Shown: positions 58,679 to 64,000 of the stretch, piece after piece | Position numbering within the stretch: the first letter of the stretch is position 1 | How the letters are laid out: each line of letters opens with the position of its first letter | NCBI RefSeq assembly: GCF_007570935.1 | Contig: NZ_VLLR01000001.1 | Coordinates: forward strand, 1,550,001-1,614,000 | Length of the DNA: 64,000 nt | Reading direction: 5' to 3' | Source of the DNA: Lactobacillus sp. LL6 | Lineage (GTDB): Bacteria; Bacillota; Bacilli; Lactobacillales; Lactobacillaceae | Made by a program: the position numbers and the translations under genes | Notes under the pieces: generated by a model | Database searches by the model: none | The model's input: the letters and a program-made list of their open reading frames with translations, nothing else | Told to the model about the DNA's origin: nothing

Positions 58679-60403
58679 TTACTTTGAATTTTCTTCTTGG
58701 AATTTAGCAATTGAACTATAAAGTTCATTAGTCTTCATAAGTTCATCATGAGTTCCAATATCTTGGATGTGTCCATGATCCATTACAATAATACGATCCG
58801 CATCTTTAATTGAAACAATTCTCTGAGAAATGATAATCTTAGTTGTTTCTGGCATATCCTTTGCAAGAGATTCACGAATTTGACGTTCGGTGCTTGTATC
58901 AACTGCAGAAGTTGAATCATCCAAAATCAAAATCTTAGGATTTTTAAGAAGGGCTCGAGCAATAGTTAAACGCTGCTTTTGTCCACCTGAAACATTAGCT
59001 CCTCCTTGTTCAACCATTGTGTCATAGCCATCTGGCATTTCTCGAACAAAACTATCAGCATGGGCAATCTTAGCAGCTTCAATTACTTCTTCATCAGTTG
59101 CATTTTCATTACCCCACTTAAGATTTTCTTTGATAGTTCCTGAAAATAGAATATTCTTTTGTAACACCATAGCTACATTATCACGAAGTGTCTTTAAATC
59201 ATAAGATTTAACATTATGACCTGCAACACGAACTGCACCATTTGTTACATCGTATAAACGTGGAATCATTGAAACAAGTGTTGATTTAGAAGAACCTGTC
59301 TCACCAATAATACCAATGGTTTCACCTGGTTTAATATGTAAATTAATATCAGTTAAGGCAGCTACTTTATCACCAGGTTCATATTTAAAACCTACATGAT
59401 CAAAAACAATTTCACCATTAGTAATATCTTTAAGAGGCTTATGTGGGTTCTCAATTGCAGGCTTTTCGTTAATGACATCTGCAATTCGACGACCACTAGC
59501 TCCAGCCATAATCAATTGGGTTGCAATCATAGCTAAAATATTTAAACTAAATAAAATTGAATTTGAATATGAAAACATTGAAATTAATTGTCCAGTTTGA
59601 AGAGTTCCACCTACAATTTCTTTAGCACCAAACCAGCAAATAGCCAAAGTTGCAATATTTAAAACTGCGGCAACCACTAAAGCGTTAAGTGACAAGATTT
59701 TTTGTGCAGTAGAGAATAATTTATAAATAAATCCTGATGATTTTTCAAATTTTTCAATTTGAGGTTTTTCTTGAACATAAGTCTTAACTTCACGAATACC
59801 ACGCACGTTTTCACGTACGACCTGATTCATTTTGTCATAACCTTTAAAAATCCTAGGAAAATATGGATAAACTGATTTAATAATAATTCCCAAAAGAAAG
59901 ACAAAAATTGGTGCAATTACCAAAAAGATAAGCGATAAACGTGGACTGATGATAACTGACATTATGATTCCTACAATTAACATCATTGGAGCTCTTACCG
60001 CAATTCTAATTAACATTTGATAAGCGTTTTGAACATTAGTTACATCCGTAGTAAGACGTGTCACTAAACTTGAACTTGAAAATTTATCTATATTTTCAAA
60101 AGCATAGTCTTGCATATGATCAAACATATCTTTACGTAAATTTGCTGCAAAACCAGCTCCAGCATGTGCTGAAACATAGCTTGCACTTGCTCCTAAACAT
60201 AATGAAACAATTGTCAAGCCAAGTAAAATTAGCCCCATCTTTTGAATATAAGGCATATTCCCTTTCATAATTCCTTTATCAATCAAAACACCTACTAAAT
60301 ACGGAATAAGCATTTCGATAATTACTTCTCCTATAACTAATAATGGAGAAAGAATTGATAATTTTTTATACTGGCGAATTGATTTACTCAGTGTTTTTAT
60401 CAA
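58679..60403 (-). CDS. heterodimeric ABC multidrug-type exporter, subunit 1
   Basis: 574 residues from TTG 60403 (AAAGGGG, seven-base spacing; the in-frame start at 60439 is upstream of it). Membrane domain then ATPase with GETGSSKST (Ser where the Walker A Gly is usual), VSGGQKQRLTIARALL and LILDDSTSAVD. The Walker B Glu is replaced by Asp, the mark of the degenerate half of LmrCD/BmrCD-type exporters. An inverted repeat AATAGA...TCTATT lies upstream at about 60438-60460. Confidence 0.9.
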   Translation of the reverse strand: MIKTLSKSIRQYKKLSILSPLLVIGEVIIEMLIPYLVGVLIDKGIMKGNMPYIQKMGLILLGLTIVSLCLGASASYVSAHAGAGFAANLRKDMFDHMQDYAFENIDKFSSSSLVTRLTTDVTNVQNAYQMLIRIAVRAPMMLIVGIIMSVIISPRLSLIFLVIAPIFVFLLGIIIKSVYPYFPRIFKGYDKMNQVVRENVRGIREVKTYVQEKPQIEKFEKSSGFIYKLFSTAQKILSLNALVVAAVLNIATLAICWFGAKEIVGGTLQTGQLISMFSYSNSILFSLNILAMIATQLIMAGASGRRIADVINEKPAIENPHKPLKDITNGEIVFDHVGFKYEPGDKVAALTDINLHIKPGETIGIIGETGSSKSTLVSMIPRLYDVTNGAVRVAGHNVKSYDLKTLRDNVAMVLQKNILFSGTIKENLKWGNENATDEEVIEAAKIAHADSFVREMPDGYDTMVEQGGANVSGGQKQRLTIARALLKNPKILILDDSTSAVDTSTERQIRESLAKDMPETTKIIISQRIVSIKDADRIIVMDHGHIQDIGTHDELMKTNELYSSIAKFQEENSK

Positions 60404-60514
60404 ATAGATGCCCCTTTCTATTACATAAAAAAGAGACAAATAGACTATTAAAATCTATTCATCCCTTTCAAAGACTTATATTTAAGAGTATACCTCTTTT
60501 AAAAAATTAGCAAG

Positions 60515-61297
60515 TTATTTTCTGCGAGGGGTTGGTGCAAAAATTGAACCAGTAATTTTATATTGTTTTCTAAATAAGTAACGAATACCAAAAATTACAG
60601 CTGCAATTACTAAATCAATTCCACCTGGCAATACTACATTTATCGTGCGAAGACCTGGTAAATTAAATAGCCAAATCCACACCATCAATATCGCAAGTAA
60701 GCCAATAATTCCGAAGATCATTCTTCCAAATGGCAACTTTTGACGTTTTCCAGCAACTGGCATAATCCAATCATTGTATTTAGTCATGAATAACCCCATC
60801 AAGGCACCAGTTGAAGCTAAAGTCACAATTCCCATTTGACCATTATCTTTAGTATTAGGAGTAAATAATGCAATCACACCAAAAATCCCAATGAAGAATA
60901 CCATATATAAAAGTGCCCCATCAATTGCACGTTGCCAAAATGGATGATCAATTTCGGCTTCATCTTTTGGACGAAGCATTTCTTGCGCTTTAATTTTAGG
61001 TGAAGCCATATATAAACCATTTGCTGGTTGACCATGACGCTGAGCAATCACAATCTCTGGCAAAAGCTTATTAACTTTTTCTGTTGCTTGGTCAGAATCC
61101 ATTTTTCCTTGTAAAACTAATTCTTTTTGAAGACGAAAAACATAGTCAGAGTTCTTATTAGAGAGCATTGAACGAAGTTTTTCAGGAGATTCAGCTTTAA
61201 TTTCGCTGTCTTTTTCTTCGGTTTCAGTTTTGGCTTTTAATTTTTCTTGCTTATCTTGATTAATATTTGCAGTTTTATCTTGTTTTTCCTCTGCCAT
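60515..61297 (-). CDS. DUF1129 family membrane protein
   Basis: 260 residues: charged N-terminus (EEKQDKTANINQDKQEKL...), a soluble SxKNSDYVFRLQKEL region and four or five helices (about 128-245), as in lactobacillal DUF1129 proteins near parB-ychF. It starts nine bases after ychF. Function unknown. Confidence 0.85.
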   Translation of the reverse strand: MAEEKQDKTANINQDKQEKLKAKTETEEKDSEIKAESPEKLRSMLSNKNSDYVFRLQKELVLQGKMDSDQATEKVNKLLPEIVIAQRHGQPANGLYMASPKIKAQEMLRPKDEAEIDHPFWQRAIDGALLYMVFFIGIFGVIALFTPNTKDNGQMGIVTLASTGALMGLFMTKYNDWIMPVAGKRQKLPFGRMIFGIIGLLAILMVWIWLFNLPGLRTINVVLPGGIDLVIAAVIFGIRYLFRKQYKITGSIFAPTPRRK

Positions 61298-61305
61298 ATT
61301 TTCTC

Positions 61306-62406
61306 CTAGACATTGAATCTAAATTCAATAATATCGCCATCTTCAACTACATAATCCTTACCTTCAAGGCGAAGACGACCCGCTTCTTTAACTTTTTGCA
61401 TAGTTTCATATTTATTTAAATCATCATATGAAACAACTTCTGCACGAATAAATCCACGTTCAAAGTCTGAGTGAATAACACCAGCTACTTGTGGTGCCTT
61501 CATTCCTTCATGGAAGGTCCAAGCACGAGTTTCTGGGCCACCTGCAGTGAAGAATGTTCTAAGACCTAAAATGTGGTAAGCTGCCTTGATTAAACGATCA
61601 AGACCTGATTCTTCTACTCCTTCCATTTCAAGGAATTCTTTTCTTTCATCTTCATCCATTGCAGCAATTTCTTCTTCAGTTGCTGCACTAATTCCTAAAG
61701 CTTCTGCATTTTCACTTTCAGCATGTTTTTTAACGATTTGGAAGTACTTATCACTTTCAGGATCAGCCATTGAGCTTTCAGCAATATTAGCAACATAAAT
61801 AACTGGCTTAGAAGTTAAAAGGAATAAACCTTTCACAATTTTTTGTTCATCTTCATTAAAGTCAATTGAGCGAGCTGCATTTCCTTCTTCTAAAACTGGT
61901 TGCAACTTTTCAAGAACAGCCATTTCAGCTTTAGCATCCTTATCGCCTTGTTGAGCAATCTTTTTAACCTTATTAATACGACGATTAACTGCATCAAGGT
62001 CAGCAATTGCTAATTCCAAATTAATGGTATTAATATCTTCTTCTGGATCCACTTTACCAGTAACTGAAGTAATATTGTCATCATCAAAAGCACGAACTAC
62101 GTGAACAATTGCATCAGTTTGACGAATATTTTCAAGGAACTTGTTACCAAGACCTTCACCTTTTGAAGCTCCTTTTACAAGCCCAGCAATATCAGTAAAT
62201 TCAAAAGTAGTATGAACAATCTTTTTAGCAGGGATTAATTCTTGGATTCTTGCTAAACGACTATCTGGGACTTCAACCATACCAACATTTGGTTCAATGG
62301 TTGCAAATGGATAATTGGCCATTTCAGCACCAGCTTTAGTAATTGCATTAAATAAAGTTGACTTACCAACATTTGGTAAACCGACGATTCCGGCAGTTAG
62401 TGACAT
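61306..62406 (-). CDS. ychF: redox-regulated ribosome-binding ATPase YchF (OLA1 family)
   Basis: 366 residues: GLPNVGKSTLFNAI (P loop), FTDIAGLVKGASKGEGLGNKFL (switch region), the unusual G4 motif VANIAE that favours ATP over GTP, coiled coil in the middle and the C-terminal TGS domain (RAWTFHEGMKAPQVAGVIHSDFERGFI). Confidence 0.96.
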   Translation of the reverse strand: MSLTAGIVGLPNVGKSTLFNAITKAGAEMANYPFATIEPNVGMVEVPDSRLARIQELIPAKKIVHTTFEFTDIAGLVKGASKGEGLGNKFLENIRQTDAIVHVVRAFDDDNITSVTGKVDPEEDINTINLELAIADLDAVNRRINKVKKIAQQGDKDAKAEMAVLEKLQPVLEEGNAARSIDFNEDEQKIVKGLFLLTSKPVIYVANIAESSMADPESDKYFQIVKKHAESENAEALGISAATEEEIAAMDEDERKEFLEMEGVEESGLDRLIKAAYHILGLRTFFTAGGPETRAWTFHEGMKAPQVAGVIHSDFERGFIRAEVVSYDDLNKYETMQKVKEAGRLRLEGKDYVVEDGDIIEFRFNV

Positions 62407-62433
62407 ATTTTTCCTCTTTTTCTTTAATAATTT

Positions 62434-62697
62434 TTATTGTAATAAGTTTGGTTTAGCAATACGATCTTTAGGAATATAATACTTCTTTTTCAAGTTTACA
62501 GGATCAGATGCTTTAGTTAAAACCTTTTTTAGCTTTTTAGAAAATTCTGCTCTTGGCATCATAATCATTCTTCCACATCCCAAACACTTGATTTTAATAT
62601 CTGCTCCCATACGCATAATTTCCCAATCATTGGTTTTACAAGCATGGGGCTTTTTCATCAAAACCGTATCAGCCAAATTATAATCTTGTTTAATCAT
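62434..62697 (-). CDS. DUF951 family protein
   Basis: 87 residues: LADTVLMKKPHACKTNDWEI and KIKCLGCGRMIMMPRAEF, the conserved His-Cys and CxxC pattern (likely metal site). Typical neighbour of parB and ychF in lactobacilli. Its start overlaps the parB stop by eight bases. Confidence 0.88.
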   Translation of the reverse strand: MIKQDYNLADTVLMKKPHACKTNDWEIMRMGADIKIKCLGCGRMIMMPRAEFSKKLKKVLTKASDPVNLKKKYYIPKDRIAKPNLLQ

Positions 62698-63574
62698 CTA
62701 AATCAACGCCTAAAATATCAAGAATTCTATTAAGCTCTTCTTCTGAAGCAAAATCAATAGATAAATGTCCTTTACCCTTTTTGGACTCAGAGATATTTAC
62801 ACTTGAGCCAAATTTTTCACTTAAACGACTTTCACTTGCTCTAATAAAAGCAGATTTTTGAGATACTTTTTTACGAGTTTTCTTAGCATTCAAAGAAGCA
62901 ACTAAGGCCTCAACTTTTCTTACAGGCATCCCTTCTTTGACTACACGTTTTGCCAAAGAATCAATCTTATCTTTATTTTTAAGACCAAGCAAAGTTCTCG
63001 CTTGTCCCATAGAAAGCTCTCCATGTTGAAGAAGACGCTTAGTCTTATTAGGCAAAGTAAGCAATCTTAGATAATTTGCGATATATGGACGAGATTTTCC
63101 CATTCTTTTTGAAACTTCTTCTTGAGTAAGTCCAAGATTCTTTTGAAGCATTTCATAAGCTTGCGCTTCTTCAAGTGGAGTTAAATCCTCACGTTGCAAA
63201 TTCTCTAAAACTGCAACTTCCATCATCTCGCTCTCATCAAATTTTCTAATAATTGCTGGGACAGTTGTTTGTCCAGCTAATTTTGATGCACGAAAACGTC
63301 GCTCACCTGCAATAATCTCATAGCCATTAATTGATTTTCTAACAATAATTGGCTGAAAGACACCATTGTCTTTAATTGAAGCAGATAATTCTTCTAATGA
63401 CTTATCATCAAAGGTTTTTCTTGGTTGATAAGGATTAGGACGAATTTCATCAAGTGAAATTTCATGAACTTCTTCTGCTTCTGGCTCTGGGACAGTTTCT
63501 TCAAATAAAGCTTCAATACCTCTTCCTAAGCCACCTTTTTTTCTAGGTTCATTACTTTTTGAGTCTCTTGCCAT
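62690..63574 (-). CDS. parB: chromosome-partitioning protein ParB (Spo0J)
   Basis: 294 residues: N-terminal GLGRGIEALF, the ParB CTPase box IIAGERRFRASKLAG after IRPNPYQPRKTF, the helix-turn-helix LTQEEVSKRMGKSRPYIANYLRLL and a C-terminal dimer domain (HLSIDFASEEELNRILDILG). It overlaps parA by 23 bases. No parS site was noticed in the window. Confidence 0.95.
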   Translation of the reverse strand: MARDSKSNEPRKKGGLGRGIEALFEETVPEPEAEEVHEISLDEIRPNPYQPRKTFDDKSLEELSASIKDNGVFQPIIVRKSINGYEIIAGERRFRASKLAGQTTVPAIIRKFDESEMMEVAVLENLQREDLTPLEEAQAYEMLQKNLGLTQEEVSKRMGKSRPYIANYLRLLTLPNKTKRLLQHGELSMGQARTLLGLKNKDKIDSLAKRVVKEGMPVRKVEALVASLNAKKTRKKVSQKSAFIRASESRLSEKFGSSVNISESKKGKGHLSIDFASEEELNRILDILGVDLDD

Positions 63575-64000
63575 GCGCCTTTAACACCTCTTTTGCTAAA
63601 TCATCATACACCTTAGCACCACGAGATTTTGGTGCATATTCAGTAATTGGCTGCCCATAACTTGGAGCTTCTGCAAGCTTGGTAATTCTAGGAATAATAG
63701 TTTTATAAACTTTTTTATTGAAATATCCCTGAACTTCTTTTACAACTTCTGCTCCCAAGTTAGTTCTTGCATCTAGCATTGTAAGCAAAACGCCCTCAAC
63801 ACCTAAATCTTTATTGAAGTGTTTTTGCACAAGTCTAATTGTATTAAGAAGCTGGCTTAATCCTTCTAATGCATAATACTCACTTTGAACTGGAATCAAA
63901 ATTGAATTAGATGCAGTAAAAGCATTTATTGATAATTGGCCAAGTGAAGGCGGACAATCAATAAAAATGAAATCATAATCATGACTTACTGAATCAAGAG
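63552..64000 (-). CDS. parA: chromosome-partitioning ATPase ParA (Soj), C-terminal part
   Basis: The frame is open to the window edge. DYDFIFIDCPPSLGQLSINA (Walker B region) and IPVQSEYYALEGLSQLLNTI are ParA/MinD hallmarks, and the start lies beyond 64000. The first in-frame start inside the window (63899) falls in the middle of the domain and is not the real start. Confidence 0.93.
   Translation of the reverse strand, partial: LDSVSHDYDFIFIDCPPSLGQLSINAFTASNSILIPVQSEYYALEGLSQLLNTIRLVQKHFNKDLGVEGVLLTMLDARTNLGAEVVKEVQGYFNKKVYKTIIPRITKLAEAPSYGQPITEYAPKSRGAKVYDDLAKEVLKAHGKRLKK

Overview
The window looks like a chromosomal segment of an S-layer-bearing Lactobacillus of the L. acidophilus group (acidophilus, helveticus, crispatus, amylovorus, gallinarum type). 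The evidence is the low-GC DNA, two S-layer precursors with the group's signal peptide and SLAP-type C-terminus, DUF1129/DUF951/ychF/parB/parA in the order found near oriC, a lactacin-type bacteriocin locus run by an AgrC/AgrA-like system, and an L-lysine-type MurE. Species cannot be fixed by reading alone. Most genes lie on the minus strand; parAB lies at the right edge.

Left part (1-12.5 kb): the tail of a GH3 glycosidase, a NERD-domain membrane protein, then an S-layer switch. Two S-layer genes face each other (4052-5803 plus, 6667-8526 minus). They share a perfect 274-bp inverted repeat (3871-4144 / 8434-8707) that covers the leader and the whole signal peptide and ends at the cleavage-site codon. 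Only the minus copy has a good promoter (8727-8755), outside the repeat, so it should be the expressed copy and the plus copy a silent cassette. Between them sit a Hol_Tox-type type I toxin with a candidate antisense RNA and a separate small RNA with a sequestered ribosome-binding site. Just outside lie a second putative type I toxin whose start codon is copied in a divergently transcribed RNA, an IS110-family element with a structured non-coding 5' region, a DUF1659/DUF2922 pair and a frameshifted Ser-rich exported protein.

Middle part (12.5-40 kb): a small cytoplasmic protein, Kup K+ uptake, an independent small RNA, a two-part ThrE-like exporter and a YfmM-type ABC-F protein. A respiratory island follows: NDH-2, MenA, polyprenyl diphosphate synthase and cytochrome bd cydABCD. 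Next come an LCP protein, PepF, lactate oxidase (cre-like sites precede both cydA and the oxidase), a metal ABC transporter with an operator array, and fruR-fruK-fruA with a 10-bp-phased TTCA array.

Right part (40-64 kb): a class II bacteriocin locus with a double-glycine induction peptide, histidine kinase, LytTR regulator, C39 ABC exporter, accessory protein, two double-glycine bacteriocin precursors and many small membrane proteins (probable immunity). Five promoter regions carry the same pair of direct repeats with a 21-bp period, defining a regulon with several peptides below 60 residues. Then come a RelE/Phd-type toxin-antitoxin cassette between two identical 40-bp repeats, an Asp/Glu racemase with MurE, an OmpR/EnvZ-type two-component system, a heterodimeric ABC exporter, DUF1129, YchF, DUF951, ParB and the C-terminus of ParA.

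No tRNA, rRNA or CRISPR array was seen. Stretches without a gene over 300 bases (about 3249-4051, 5804-6305, 8527-9265, 9470-9776, 35755-36080) are covered by the regulatory, repeat and RNA entries.
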